Positions 1 through 10,101 of a stretch of DNA of 38,130 nucleotides are shown piece after piece; the first letter of the stretch is position 1, and each line of letters begins with the position of its first letter. The notes under the pieces were generated by a model. That model was not told the origin of the DNA. It made no database searches and saw only the letters and a list, made by a program, of their open reading frames with translations. The position numbers and the translations under genes are program-made. This DNA is from JBGPNN01 sp041487495 (lineage in GTDB: Bacteria; Sysuimicrobiota; Sysuimicrobiia; Sysuimicrobiales; Humicultoraceae), in contig JBGPNN010000003.1 of the NCBI GenBank assembly GCA_041487495.1, positions 1 to 38,130 on the forward strand, written 5' to 3'.

Positions 1-1194
1 ATGTACCGTTCCGGGGCGTTCGATGCCGCGATCCGTGTCGCGCTCGACCGGGCCGGCGAGATCATTGAACTAGATCGCGCGATCAGCGGGAGCCGAAAGG
101 CCGAACGCCATCCCGTGCAGGTGATCTGCGAGGCCTGCGGCAAGATCGGGACGACCGTGATCACCGGATGGGACGGAACGCTCGTGTCCTACGAGTGCCG
201 ACCGGACAAGGTGCCGTGGGCGATGGGGTGCGGACACACGGGCCGGCGGTCGCCGTTTGCGGGCGGGAGCAAACTACAGTACATCACAGAGTGGGCGGCC
301 AAGTGGAAGATCCTGGGCGTGACCATCGAGGCCGCCGGCAAGGACCACATGACGCGCGGAGGCAGTCACGACCGTGCCGTGGCAATCGTCGAACCGATCT
401 ATCAGACGGGGCCGCCCTTCTCGTTCTCGTACGAGTGGTTCTTAGTCGGCGGGAAGAAGATGCGATCGAGCACGGGGTTCGGCACCCCGGCCGCGGAGTA
501 CGCTGACCTGCTGCAGCCCGACCTCGGACGTTTTGGCATCGTGCGACCCCACTATCGCCAGCACGTGAATTTCGATCCGGGGGGGGAGACCATCCCCTTG
601 CTCTATGACGAGTTTGATCGAGCCGCCGCCGCGTTCTTCGGTCACGAGGAAGACCCCGATCTTTCCCGGACCTATTACTACTCCGCGGTTGGGGGGATTC
701 TGCCCGATGCGTTCCGGATGCGGTTTGCGCGGCTCGTGCACTTGAGCCAGATCCCCGAGGCCGATCTGGAAGCGGAGGCCGAACGGGAGAAAGGGACGCC
801 GTTGAACGACGCCGACCGCCGGGAACTGGCGGCGCGTCTGGAGGACGCTCGACGGTGGCTGCAGACGTACGCGCCGCCCGCGTACCGGTTTGAGATCCAG
901 CCGCAGTTGCCTGAGATCGCGCGGAGTCTGACGCCCGAGCAGCGTCAATTCCTGAGGGATCTGGTGCCACTGGTTGAGCGGGTGGCCGGAGGGGAGGCGC
1001 TGCATGCCGAGATCCACGCGTTAAAGGGACAGCACAACCTGTCGCCGAAGGCGGCGTTCGGCGCGATCTACCTGGCGTTCCTCGGGAAGGACTCCGGCCC
1101 GCAGGCGGGATGGTTCCTCGCGGCCCTTGACCGGGACTTTGTTGTCCGGCGCCTGCAGGACGCCGCATCGTTGCCAGAAGGGTCGCGTACGTGA
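1..1194 (+). CDS. lysS: Class I lysyl-tRNA synthetase, 5' truncated by window edge
   Basis: This gene charges tRNA-Lys with lysine using the class I (archaeal-type) catalytic fold, unrelated to the class II LysRS of most bacteria. The visible 397 residues hold the second half of the Rossmann catalytic domain. The KMSKS-type loop reads KMRSS at residues 153-157, preceded by the family's AGKDH and GGSHD segments around residues 112-124. A helical anticodon-binding region follows. Class I LysRS proteins usually exceed 500 residues, and the N-terminal HIGH motif is absent here, so the gene almost certainly begins upstream of the window and the ATG at base 1 is internal. The stop codon overlaps the GTG start of the next gene (GTGA), implying translational coupling. 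Whether the organism also has a class II LysRS cannot be seen. Confidence 0.93.
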   Translation: MYRSGAFDAAIRVALDRAGEIIELDRAISGSRKAERHPVQVICEACGKIGTTVITGWDGTLVSYECRPDKVPWAMGCGHTGRRSPFAGGSKLQYITEWAAKWKILGVTIEAAGKDHMTRGGSHDRAVAIVEPIYQTGPPFSFSYEWFLVGGKKMRSSTGFGTPAAEYADLLQPDLGRFGIVRPHYRQHVNFDPGGETIPLLYDEFDRAAAAFFGHEEDPDLSRTYYYSAVGGILPDAFRMRFARLVHLSQIPEADLEAEAEREKGTPLNDADRRELAARLEDARRWLQTYAPPAYRFEIQPQLPEIARSLTPEQRQFLRDLVPLVERVAGGEALHAEIHALKGQHNLSPKAAFGAIYLAFLGKDSGPQAGWFLAALDRDFVVRRLQDAASLPEGSRT

Positions 1195-2150
1195 GGAGTG
1201 AGGCGCTGGACATCCTCGTCCTGGCCCGGATCGAGGATCGCCACGTGGCGCAAATCCGGGCCGTCGATCCGCAGATTCGCGTCCAGGTCACAACCGACGG
1301 GGAGCGCGCGCAAGCGCTGGCCGAGACGGCGGAGGTCATCGTCGCCTGGCAGATCCCGGAAGCGATGATGGAACGGGCGAAGCGACTGAAATGGATTCAC
1401 GCTGTCGCGGCGGGTGTCGACACGCTCTTCTTCCCCGCCGTATTGGACGGCCGGGTGATCTTGACGAGCAGTGTCGGGATCCACGCGGTCGCCTTACCGG
1501 AGCACGTGATGGCGTTGGTCCTGGCGTTTGCTAAGCGGCTGCACCGCGCGATCCGGAGCCAGATGGCCCATCGTTGGGACCGCCCGGGCACGATCGGCGA
1601 GGAGCTGGAAGGAAAGGTCCTGGGCGTCCTGGGTCTGGGGGCGATAGGACGGGCCCTCGCGGTCCGGGCCTCGGCATTTGGGATGCGTGTCATCGGGACG
1701 AAACGGACGCCAGAACCCGTTTCACAGGTTGAACGGGTCTATCCACCCGAAGGGACCGACGAGGTGTTGCGGCAGGCGGATTTTGTCGCGGTCATCCTGC
1801 CGCTGACGCCGGCCACGCGTGGGCTGATCGACGCGCGGGCCCTCGCGCTGATGAAGTCGACCGCCGTCCTGATCAATGTCGGCCGCGGAGCGGTCGTCCA
1901 GGAAGCGGCCCTGGTGGACGCGTTGCGCGCACACAGGATCGCCGGCGCAGGCCTGGACGTGTTCGAACGTGAGCCGCTACCGGCCGACAGTCCGCTGTTC
2001 GACATGGAGCACGTGATTATCACCCCGCACGTGTCGGGGGCATCGCCCACCTACTTCGACCGGGCCATGCCGCTGTTTTGCGAGAACCTGCGCCTCTACC
2101 GGGCCGGGCAGCCCCTGGTCAACGTCGTGGACCCGGCGCGAGGGTATTAG
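1191..2150 (+). CDS. D-2-hydroxyacid dehydrogenase (NAD-dependent)
   Basis: This 319-residue protein belongs to the D-isomer-specific 2-hydroxyacid dehydrogenases, soluble enzymes that interconvert 2-keto acids and D-2-hydroxy acids with NAD(P)H. The Rossmann motif LGLGAIGRA lies near residue 148. The catalytic Arg is in NVGRGA, the Glu in FEREPLP and the His in TPHVSG, so the full Arg-Glu-His set is present. The first 100 residues form the variable substrate domain; the exact substrate (glyoxylate, hydroxypyruvate, phenylpyruvate or other) cannot be told. Translation starts at GTG inside the LysRS stop (GTGA). It is not 3-phosphoglycerate dehydrogenase, because the C-terminal ACT/ASB domains are missing. 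Confidence 0.9.
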   Translation: MRSEALDILVLARIEDRHVAQIRAVDPQIRVQVTTDGERAQALAETAEVIVAWQIPEAMMERAKRLKWIHAVAAGVDTLFFPAVLDGRVILTSSVGIHAVALPEHVMALVLAFAKRLHRAIRSQMAHRWDRPGTIGEELEGKVLGVLGLGAIGRALAVRASAFGMRVIGTKRTPEPVSQVERVYPPEGTDEVLRQADFVAVILPLTPATRGLIDARALALMKSTAVLINVGRGAVVQEAALVDALRAHRIAGAGLDVFEREPLPADSPLFDMEHVIITPHVSGASPTYFDRAMPLFCENLRLYRAGQPLVNVVDPARGY

Positions 2151-2166
2151 GGGACGTGGAGGAGGC

Positions 2167-4263
2167 ATGCCGTTGAAAGCGTACCCACCCGAGCACATCC
2201 GCAACATTGCCGTGGCCGGCCACGGCGGGACCGGGAAGACGTCGCTGGTGGAGGCGATGCTCTTTCAGGCCAAGGCCATCGACCGGATGGGGAAGGTGGA
2301 CGACGGCACGACGACGACGGACTTCGACCCCGAGGAGATCCGCCGGCGGCACACGATCAATGCATCACTCGCACCCCTGGAGTGGGACGGGATCAAGATC
2401 AACTTGATCGACACACCCGGCTACCCGGACTTCGTTGCGGAGATGGTCGGCGCGCTACGGGTGGTGGAGGGCGTCCTGATCGTGGTGGATGCCGTCGCCG
2501 GGGTCGAAGTGCAGACGGAGCAGGCCTGGTCCCGCGCGGATGCCCACGGTCTCGCCCGGATAGTCGCGGTGAACCGTGTCGACCGAGAAAACGCCAACTT
2601 CGACCGCACGGTCGACGCGTTGCGCGAGAGGTTTGGGACCGGCGTCATCCCCATCCAGGTTCCCATTGGGGCCGAAGCGGGCTTCAAGGGCGTCGTGGAC
2701 CTGCTCGCGATGAAGGCCTACCTGGAGGGTGAGGACAAACCGCAAGAGATCCCGGCGGATCTGCGGGACGGCGCGACCGCGGCGCGGGAGCGCCTCACGG
2801 AGGTCGCGGCCGAAAGCGACGACGCCCTGGTGGAGAAGTACCTGGAAGCCGGCTCCTTGACCGACGAGGAGCTGCAGCGCGGGCTCGTCACGGGCGCGCA
2901 GGCCGGGAAGATCATCCCGGTGGTGGCCGCAGCCGCCACCAAGCGCATCGGCATCGCGCAGGCCCTGCACGCTATCGCCGGCCTGACGCCGTCGCCGGCG
3001 CACGCCGGCGCGGTGACCGGCACCCACCCTCGCAACGATGCCGAAGTCACAGTCGAACCGACCGACCGCGGGCCCTTTGCCGCGCTCGTCTTCAAGACCC
3101 TGGCCGATCCCTATGTCGGGCGGCTGTCGTACTTCCGCGTGTACGGCGGGTCCTTCGCGTCAGATTCGCAGGTGTTGAACTCGACGCGCGATAAGGCCGA
3201 GCGGGTCGGCCAGCTGTTCTGCCTGAGGGGCAAGCATCAGGAGCCCACATCCAGGGTCGGACCGGGCGATCTCGGCGCCGTGGCCAAGCTGGCCGAGACG
3301 CAGACAGGCGATACGCTCTGCGGAAAAGACCACCCGCTGCGTCTGGCGCCCATCGAATTTCCCAGCACCGCGATCTCGATGGCGATCGAGCCGAAGAGCA
3401 AGGCGGATGAAGACAAGATGGGCAACGCGCTGCACCGGCTGGCCGAGGAAGACCCGACCTTCACCGTGCGCCGTGATCCGGAGTTGAAGCAGACGGTGAT
3501 CTCCGGCATGGGCGAGTCTCACCTGGAGATCATGGCCGACCGGCTCCGGCGTAAGTTTGGCGTCGAGGTGCTTCTGTCGGTGCCGCGCGTTCCATACCGT
3601 GAAACGGTCAGAGGCAAGGCCCAGGCCCAGGGCCGGCACGTCAAACAGAGCGGCGGCCGGGGCCAGTATGCAGTCTGCTCCCTCGAAGTGGAGCCGTTGG
3701 CGCGCGGGGGCGGATTCGAGTTCGTCGACAAGATCCACGGCGGCGCCATTCCCAACCAGTTCATCCCATCTGTCGAGAAGGGCGTCAGGAAGGCCCTGGA
3801 GGAAGGCACGCTGGCCGGCTATCCGGTGCTGGACTTGCGTGTGACCCTCTTCGACGGAAAGTACCACGATGTCGACTCTTCGGATATCGCCTTCCAGCTC
3901 GCCGGGGGCGTGGGGTTCAGGGAGGCGAGCGCGAAGGCCGGGATCGTCCTCCTGGAACCAATCCTGGATATTGCCGTCAGAGTGCCTGAGGAACAGATGG
4001 GCGATATCATCGGTGACCTCAACGCCAAGCGGGCGCGGATCCTGGGCATGGAATCCCAGGGCGACAGTACGACGATCGTCCGGGCGCAGGTCCCACAGGG
4101 CGAAGTCCTGCGCTATGCGTCCGATCTCCGATCGATCACGGGCGGCCGCGGGACGTTTACAGCGACGTTCTCCCACTACGATCCGGTACCGGCGCACATC
4201 GCCGACAAGGTGGCCGCCGAGGCCCGCCGGCAGAAAGAGGAGGCCGAGAGCCAGCGGGCATAG
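2167..4263 (+). CDS. fusA2: Elongation factor G-like GTPase, EF-G2 type
   Basis: This is a 698-residue translational GTPase with the complete EF-G domain order: G domain (G1 GHGGTGKTS at residues 18-26, G3 DTPG at 82-85), beta-barrel domain II, and C-terminal domains III-V. The G4 motif is NRVD (136-139) instead of the usual NKxD, and the switch I region reads RRRHTI. Both fit the EF-G2/EF-G-like subfamily better than canonical FusA. Paralogues of this kind may act in ribosome recycling or specialised translocation; the role here is not determinable. The gene lies in a block of translation, replication and transcription genes, 16 bases after the dehydrogenase and 33 bases before dnaG. A canonical fusA near str-operon genes would be expected elsewhere in the genome. 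Confidence 0.88.
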   Translation: MPLKAYPPEHIRNIAVAGHGGTGKTSLVEAMLFQAKAIDRMGKVDDGTTTTDFDPEEIRRRHTINASLAPLEWDGIKINLIDTPGYPDFVAEMVGALRVVEGVLIVVDAVAGVEVQTEQAWSRADAHGLARIVAVNRVDRENANFDRTVDALRERFGTGVIPIQVPIGAEAGFKGVVDLLAMKAYLEGEDKPQEIPADLRDGATAARERLTEVAAESDDALVEKYLEAGSLTDEELQRGLVTGAQAGKIIPVVAAAATKRIGIAQALHAIAGLTPSPAHAGAVTGTHPRNDAEVTVEPTDRGPFAALVFKTLADPYVGRLSYFRVYGGSFASDSQVLNSTRDKAERVGQLFCLRGKHQEPTSRVGPGDLGAVAKLAETQTGDTLCGKDHPLRLAPIEFPSTAISMAIEPKSKADEDKMGNALHRLAEEDPTFTVRRDPELKQTVISGMGESHLEIMADRLRRKFGVEVLLSVPRVPYRETVRGKAQAQGRHVKQSGGRGQYAVCSLEVEPLARGGGFEFVDKIHGGAIPNQFIPSVEKGVRKALEEGTLAGYPVLDLRVTLFDGKYHDVDSSDIAFQLAGGVGFREASAKAGIVLLEPILDIAVRVPEEQMGDIIGDLNAKRARILGMESQGDSTTIVRAQVPQGEVLRYASDLRSITGGRGTFTATFSHYDPVPAHIADKVAAEARRQKEEAESQRA

Positions 4264-4299
4264 AACGTCGGTCCCGCTGGTTATAGGAGTAGCCGCGTG

Positions 4300-6063
4300 A
4301 TGAGCCGGGGTTTTGTATCCAGCGAACTCAAAGAAGAGATCCGCCGGCGTATCGACGTGGTCGCCTTGATCTCGACCCAGGCGTCGCTGAAGAAGTCTGG
4401 TCGTTATTACAAGGGACTGTGCCCATTCCATCAGGAGAAGACCCCGTCGTTCCATGTCGATCCTGAACGGGGTCTGTTCCACTGCTTCGGTTGTGGCCGC
4501 GGCGGGGACATCTTCGATTTCGTCATGCAGACGGCCAACCTGACGTTCAACGAGGCCGCCGAGGATCTGGCCCGGCGGGCCGGCGTGCCGTTCGATACCT
4601 CCCCGCAGGCGGCGCAGCGGGCCTCGGAGCGCGAGCAGTTGATGCGCGCGCTGGATGCCGCGCGGGCGCACTTCCGGGCGATGTTGAAAGTGGGAAGGAA
4701 GGCGCAGACCTATCTGGCGACCAGGGGCGTGAGCCCAGAGATCGCCGAGCAGTTCCATCTGGGATACGCCCCACCTGGGTGGGACGGCCTCTTGAACGGT
4801 CTGGGAGCCAAGGGCTACGCACCGGCGCTGCTGGAGAATGCGGGTGTGGTCCAGGCCAGATCGGCTGGCGAGGGATACTTCGACATTTTTCGGGATCGCC
4901 TGATGTTCTCGATCCTTGATTTACAGGATCGGGCTGTGGCGTTCGGAGGACGGGCGCTCGACGGGTCGGAGCCGTCGTACCTGAACTCCCGCGAAACACC
5001 GGCTTTTGCCAAGGGCCGCACGCTCTACGCTCTGAACGTGGCTCGAGAAGTCATACGGGAGCAAGGGGAAGCCCTGATCGTCGAGGGATACATGGACGTG
5101 CTGGCGGCGCATCAATTCGGGTTCCGGAACGCGGTGGCGTCGCTGGGGACCGCATTGACCGCCGACCACGTGGTCCTGCTGCGCCGCTTCGCGCCGAGGG
5201 TCGTGTTGATCTACGACTCGGACGAAGCGGGTGAGCTGGCCACCGAGCGGGGGCTGACGCTCTTCGAAGAAGCGGAAGTGACGGCTCGGGTGGCGGTGCT
5301 GCCGGCGGGGGAGGACCCGGATGACTTCCTGCGCAAGCGGGGGCCGGAGGCCTTTGCGCGGGTCCTGCGGGATGCTCTGCCCATGTTCGAGTACCGGGTC
5401 GAGCGCGCCGTCCGGAAGCACAGCCCGGCGACCCGGGAAGGGAAGATTGCCCTGGCCGACGAAGTTCTTTCTGTTATACAATCGGTGGCGAACCCTGTCC
5501 GGAAGGCCGAGTACCTTCGGGCGCTGGCCGAACGGTTTGATTTGCCGGAAGACGCACTTCGGCAGCGGCTGCGCGCCCGGCAGCGGTCGGGCCGAGCAAC
5601 GGCGACCGACGGCGGGACGGTGGCCCTGAGTGGGGACCGGGCCCGCGAGACGGCGGAACGGCTGCTCTTGCACATGATGGTACGGGAGCCCGGCCGCCGG
5701 AAAGAGATCGCTCGCTGGCTTTCGGCCGAGTCGTTCGTCACCCCCTCACATCAGAAGCTGGCGACAGCGCTCCTCTCGGCACCCGACGCGGAGGCCGAGG
5801 CGCTTCGCGAGCGGCTGGACGATGACGCCGCGGGCCTGCTCATGCACTTCGTGTTCGCGGAGCCGCCCGTGAGCGAGCGGGACAAGGAGCGCGCAGTCGC
5901 CGACGCGCTGCGATACCTGACGCACACCGAGCCGGCCGAACTCGAACGCCGGCGGCTCTGGGAGGCGCTGCAGGCAGCACAGGTGCGCGGGGACGACGGG
6001 GAAGTGATGCGGCTACAGGCATTGTACGCGGAGTTGGTCATGACCGCCAGGCGCGGCGGGTAG
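4300..6063 (+). CDS. dnaG: DNA primase
   Basis: DnaG makes RNA primers for lagging-strand replication at the fork. Counting from the ATG at 4300 the product is 587 residues. The N-terminal CHC2 zinc finger uses C41, H44, C62 and C65. The catalytic core follows, with the TOPRIM glutamate E262 (VEGYMD) and metal-binding acidic residues D306 and D308 (DSDEAG). The C-terminal part from about residue 430 would be the helicase-interacting region. An in-frame GTG at 4297 directly precedes the ATG; the Shine-Dalgarno GGAG at 4285-4288 suits either start. The neighbouring rpoD, 22 bases downstream, recreates the widespread dnaG-rpoD macromolecular synthesis pair. rpsU is not beside it. Confidence 0.96.
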   Translation: MSRGFVSSELKEEIRRRIDVVALISTQASLKKSGRYYKGLCPFHQEKTPSFHVDPERGLFHCFGCGRGGDIFDFVMQTANLTFNEAAEDLARRAGVPFDTSPQAAQRASEREQLMRALDAARAHFRAMLKVGRKAQTYLATRGVSPEIAEQFHLGYAPPGWDGLLNGLGAKGYAPALLENAGVVQARSAGEGYFDIFRDRLMFSILDLQDRAVAFGGRALDGSEPSYLNSRETPAFAKGRTLYALNVAREVIREQGEALIVEGYMDVLAAHQFGFRNAVASLGTALTADHVVLLRRFAPRVVLIYDSDEAGELATERGLTLFEEAEVTARVAVLPAGEDPDDFLRKRGPEAFARVLRDALPMFEYRVERAVRKHSPATREGKIALADEVLSVIQSVANPVRKAEYLRALAERFDLPEDALRQRLRARQRSGRATATDGGTVALSGDRARETAERLLLHMMVREPGRRKEIARWLSAESFVTPSHQKLATALLSAPDAEAEALRERLDDDAAGLLMHFVFAEPPVSERDKERAVADALRYLTHTEPAELERRRLWEALQAAQVRGDDGEVMRLQALYAELVMTARRGG

Positions 6064-6085
6064 AGCAGGCGCCGGGTAGACGACG

Positions 6086-7195
<1,110 letters not shown>

Positions 7196-7243
7196 GCGGG
7201 CGTCGGCGGCCGCCATCCTCGTCGAGAGATCGCGGGGTGGTCC

Positions 7244-7936
7244 ATGGCTATGGTGCGGTGGCTCGCGGGAGTCGCCGCGTTTCTTGTCGCAGGGAGCGTC
7301 GTCGCCGTGTTGCCGACGGCGGCGGGCCCTTCCACGCTTACGCTGTTTCCTACGCGAGGATGCCGGTGGGACAAGATCCCGACGGTTACGATTGCGGGCT
7401 CCGAAACCGACCCGCGGGTCCCCCTGGTCCACGACGCCATTGCGTTTTGGAATCGTCTGCTGGAGGATATCGGTACACCATTTCGGATCGGCGCGGCCGC
7501 GGTAACCCAGCAGACGGTCGCGAACGACTACCTCATCGGGGTGAGCGAAGGCATCGTTGGCGGGGGCAGCCAGCCGAACTTCCCCGAGGAGATCAAGCAA
7601 ATGAGCGGAGACCTGATCGTGGCGCTGTCGTCTGCCGACTTGATTTCGTTCTCGACGTGCCCGTGGCCAGGACAGCGTGTGCTGGTGGGCATCAGGTACC
7701 ATCGGCTGCCGCCGCTTACGCTTCCGAACGTTCCGCGCAACGTCATCGCTCATGAGCTCGGTCACGCGATCGGCCTAGGGCACAATAACGATCCAACCAA
7801 GCTGATGTGCGGGCGGCCGGCGCCGTGCCGGCCGGCCGCTTTCGCCTCGCCGGCCGATCGGTATTTCCCCGTCGCCGATGAGGAAAAGGCCTATCTCTTG
7901 CGACTCTATCCGAGGAACTGGCAGCCGTCTCGCTGA
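7244..7936 (+). CDS. Secreted metzincin-like zinc metalloprotease (matrixin-type)
   Basis: The product is a 230-residue exported protein. An N-terminal signal peptide (hydrophobic residues about 6-26) precedes a domain with the zinc motif HELGHAIGLGH. H170, H174 and H180 are ligands and E171 is the catalytic base. A methionine turn (LMCG) follows, as in metzincins of the M10/M57 type. It presumably hydrolyses proteins or peptides outside the membrane; the substrate is unknown. Four cysteines could form disulfides. An alternative ATG at 7250 differs by two residues. It follows rpoD by 48 bases, with no functional link apparent. Family assignment beyond metzincin is uncertain. Confidence 0.82.
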   Translation: MAMVRWLAGVAAFLVAGSVVAVLPTAAGPSTLTLFPTRGCRWDKIPTVTIAGSETDPRVPLVHDAIAFWNRLLEDIGTPFRIGAAAVTQQTVANDYLIGVSEGIVGGGSQPNFPEEIKQMSGDLIVALSSADLISFSTCPWPGQRVLVGIRYHRLPPLTLPNVPRNVIAHELGHAIGLGHNNDPTKLMCGRPAPCRPAAFASPADRYFPVADEEKAYLLRLYPRNWQPSR

Positions 7937-7964
7937 CGGCAAATTGGGCCAACATACGTGCGAG

Positions 7965-9260
7965 GTGAGCGAATTGGCGGGGCCGAAGACGGCGCAGAAT
8001 TCCACAGCACATGATGTGCGTGACTTAAACCTGGCGTCCGAAGGTCTGCGGCGAATCGCCTGGGCCGAGCGCGAGATGCCGGTCCTGCGGCGCATCCGTG
8101 AGCGGTTCACGCGCGAGCAGCCCCTTCGGAACCAACGCATCGCGGCCTGTCTCCACGTCACAACAGAGACCGCGGCGCTCATCCTCACACTGCGGGCCGC
8201 CGGCGCGCAGGTGACGTTGTGTGCCAGCAACCCGCTGTCCACGCAGGACGACGTGGCCGCGGCGCTGGCCGCCGAGTACGGGATTGGCGTCTACGCGATC
8301 CGGGGCGAGGACCGCGACACCTACTACAAGCATATCCACCAGGCCTTGAGCCTGCGGCCGCACGTGACCATGGACGACGGCGCCGATCTGGTGTCGACGG
8401 TCCATTCGGAGCGGACAGAACTGATCGAAGACGTGATCGGTGGCACCGAAGAGACAACCACGGGTGTGATCCGGCTGCGGGCGATGGCACGCGATGGCGC
8501 GCTGCGGTATCCGATCATCGCGGTCAACGACGCGAAGACCAAGCATCTGTTTGACAACCGCTACGGTACCGGGCAGTCGACGCTCGACGGGTTGCTGCGC
8601 GCGACCAATGTCCTGCTGGCGGGCAAGACAATGGTGGTTTGTGGCTACGGGTCGTGCGGGCGCGGCCTGGCGATGCGGGCACGAGGCATGGGCGCGCGGG
8701 TCATCGTGACCGAGGTGTCGCCGCTCCACGCGCTGGAAGCGGTGATGGAGGGCTACCAGGTCCTGCCGATCGGCGAGGCGGCGCGCCTGGGCGACATCTT
8801 CATCACGGTCACCGGGAACCGCGGGGTGATCCGCCGTGAGCACTTCGACGTGATGCACGACGGCGCGATCCTGGCCAACAGCGGGCACTTCAACGTCGAG
8901 ATCGATATCCCGATGCTCGAGACGATGGCCACGAGGCGCCGGAAGGCGCGCGAAAACGTCGAGGAGTTCGTGCTACCCGATGGCCGCCGGATCTACCTGC
9001 TGGCCGAAGGGCGGTTGCTCAACTTGGCGGCGGCCGAGGGGCACCCCGCAGCCGTCATGGACATGTCGTTTGCCAACCAGGCGCTGTCGGTGGCACACAT
9101 CGTGCACTCGGTCGGGCAGATGGAACGGACCGTGTACTCCGTGCCGCAGACGATTGACGAGGCGGTGGCGGTGCTGAAGCTTGAAGCCATGGGCGTCGGG
9201 ATCGACACGCTCACCGAGGAGCAGCGGAAGTACCTGGAGTCCTGGCAAGAAGGGACGTAG
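7965..9260 (+). CDS. ahcY: Adenosylhomocysteinase (S-adenosyl-L-homocysteine hydrolase)
   Basis: AhcY reversibly hydrolyses S-adenosylhomocysteine to adenosine and homocysteine in the cytosol, relieving product inhibition of methyltransferases. The family features are all present: the substrate segment HVTTETAAL, DDGADLVS, EETTTGVIRL, the NDAKTK catalytic lysine segment, and the NAD-binding CGYGSCGRGLA. The C-terminus shows the usual LAEGRLLNLAAAEGHPAAVMDMSF signature. From GTG 7965 the protein has 431 residues, normal for the shorter bacterial/archaeal form. The frame is open further upstream to 7878, inside the protease gene, and GTG 8016 is another possible start. The Shine-Dalgarno is poor for all of them. 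A strong inverted repeat follows the stop (9291-9329). Confidence 0.93.
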   Translation: MSELAGPKTAQNSTAHDVRDLNLASEGLRRIAWAEREMPVLRRIRERFTREQPLRNQRIAACLHVTTETAALILTLRAAGAQVTLCASNPLSTQDDVAAALAAEYGIGVYAIRGEDRDTYYKHIHQALSLRPHVTMDDGADLVSTVHSERTELIEDVIGGTEETTTGVIRLRAMARDGALRYPIIAVNDAKTKHLFDNRYGTGQSTLDGLLRATNVLLAGKTMVVCGYGSCGRGLAMRARGMGARVIVTEVSPLHALEAVMEGYQVLPIGEAARLGDIFITVTGNRGVIRREHFDVMHDGAILANSGHFNVEIDIPMLETMATRRRKARENVEEFVLPDGRRIYLLAEGRLLNLAAAEGHPAAVMDMSFANQALSVAHIVHSVGQMERTVYSVPQTIDEAVAVLKLEAMGVGIDTLTEEQRKYLESWQEGT

Positions 9261-9290
9261 CCGGCCGAGCCGCGAGTCCCATAAAGTCTG

Positions 9291-9329
9291 AGAAGACCGG
9301 TCGATGGAATGAGTGTGGACCGGTCTTCT
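9291..9329 (+). terminator. Perfect 12-bp inverted repeat between ahcY and comF
   Basis: AGAAGACCGGTC at 9291-9302 is the exact reverse complement of GACCGGTCTTCT at 9318-9329, with a 15-base loop. The bases after it are T-rich (TGATTTGTTGTTT), so an intrinsic terminator for ahcY is plausible. However, the predicted comF start at 9313 falls in the loop and the descending arm encodes ComF residues. It may therefore act as an attenuator or translation-control hairpin rather than a simple terminator. GACCGGTC is itself a palindrome present in both arms, so paired protein-binding sites are another reading. Confidence 0.6.
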
Positions 9330-10101
9330 TGATTTGTTGTTTCCTCCGCGCTGCGCGGGCTGCGGCGCGCGTGGAGCCCTGTTCTGCGACCAGTGCGTGG
9401 GTGGACTGCACTGGATCCGGCCGCCGATCTGCGCGCGGTGCGGCGACCCCTTGCCCGCCTGCGTGGTCAGCCGGCCCCGGGGTGGGCCGGGTGCGCCACG
9501 GGAACCCGCCTGGCTGGACCTGTGCCGGTCGTGCGTTCGCCGGCCTCCGGCATTCGCGCTGGCGCGATCGATTGCCGTCTACGGTGGGTCGCTACGCGAG
9601 GCCATCCACGGCTTCAAGTACCGGGGCAGGCGGCCGCTCGCGGATCCCCTGGGGCGTCTGCTGGCGGCTGCGGCGCCCCCGGAGACCTTGCGGGCCGTGC
9701 GCGCCGTGGTTCCGGTGCCCCTGCACGCCCGGCGGCTTGCCGAACGCGGGTTCAACCAGGCCGCCCTGCTTGCCGAGGCTGTGGCTCGCGCCGCGGCCGT
9801 CCCCTGCCTGCCGGACGCTCTCCGGCGGCTGCGGCAGGAAGTCCCACAGGCAAAACTGGGCGCCGCGGACCGGCACCGCAACGTACGCGGGGCCTTCGCG
9901 CCCGGACGGTCGCAGATCTCCGGGACGGTGCTCCTCATCGACGACGTCTTCTCGACGGGCGCGACCGCTGAGGCCTGCGCCCAAGCGCTTCTGGAAGGGG
10001 GTAGCGGCCGCGTGGTGGTGTTGACGCTGGCCCGGGCGGTCCCTGGGGCGTTGGTCGGGACGGCGCTGGCCAGCCTCCTGAGAGGGACGGGAGAGACATG
10101 A
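9313..10101 (+). CDS. comF: ComF family phosphoribosyltransferase-like protein
   Basis: This 262-residue cytosolic protein has the ComF layout. A N-terminal four-cysteine zinc finger (CAGCG, CDQC, CARCG and CRSC groups) is followed by a type I phosphoribosyltransferase domain. The PRPP-binding loop reads VLLIDDVFSTGATAEA near residues 205-220. ComF proteins support single-strand DNA uptake in naturally competent bacteria, usually with ComFA and ComEC, neither of which lies nearby. Many non-competent bacteria keep homologues of unclear role. GTG 9313 is the longest start; TTG 9334 or 9337 are alternatives nearer the usual LLFPPRC opening. No Shine-Dalgarno is obvious and the start sits in a hairpin loop. 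The stop overlaps the next ATG (ATGA). Confidence 0.88.
   Translation: MWTGLLDLLFPPRCAGCGARGALFCDQCVGGLHWIRPPICARCGDPLPACVVSRPRGGPGAPREPAWLDLCRSCVRRPPAFALARSIAVYGGSLREAIHGFKYRGRRPLADPLGRLLAAAAPPETLRAVRAVVPVPLHARRLAERGFNQAALLAEAVARAAAVPCLPDALRRLRQEVPQAKLGAADRHRNVRGAFAPGRSQISGTVLLIDDVFSTGATAEACAQALLEGGSGRVVVLTLARAVPGALVGTALASLLRGTGET

Noticed and set aside
3160..4758. 532-residue ORF on the minus strand
   Set aside because: It is antisense to EF-G2 and primase, both with intact motifs, and spans their intergenic gap. It is a high-GC shadow.
7196..7243. Possible terminator after rpoD
   Set aside because: It is GC-rich with short self-complementary runs, but there is no convincing stem and no T-tract.
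8025..8888. 287-residue minus-strand ORF
   Set aside because: It is antisense to the conserved ahcY reading frame and has no domain.
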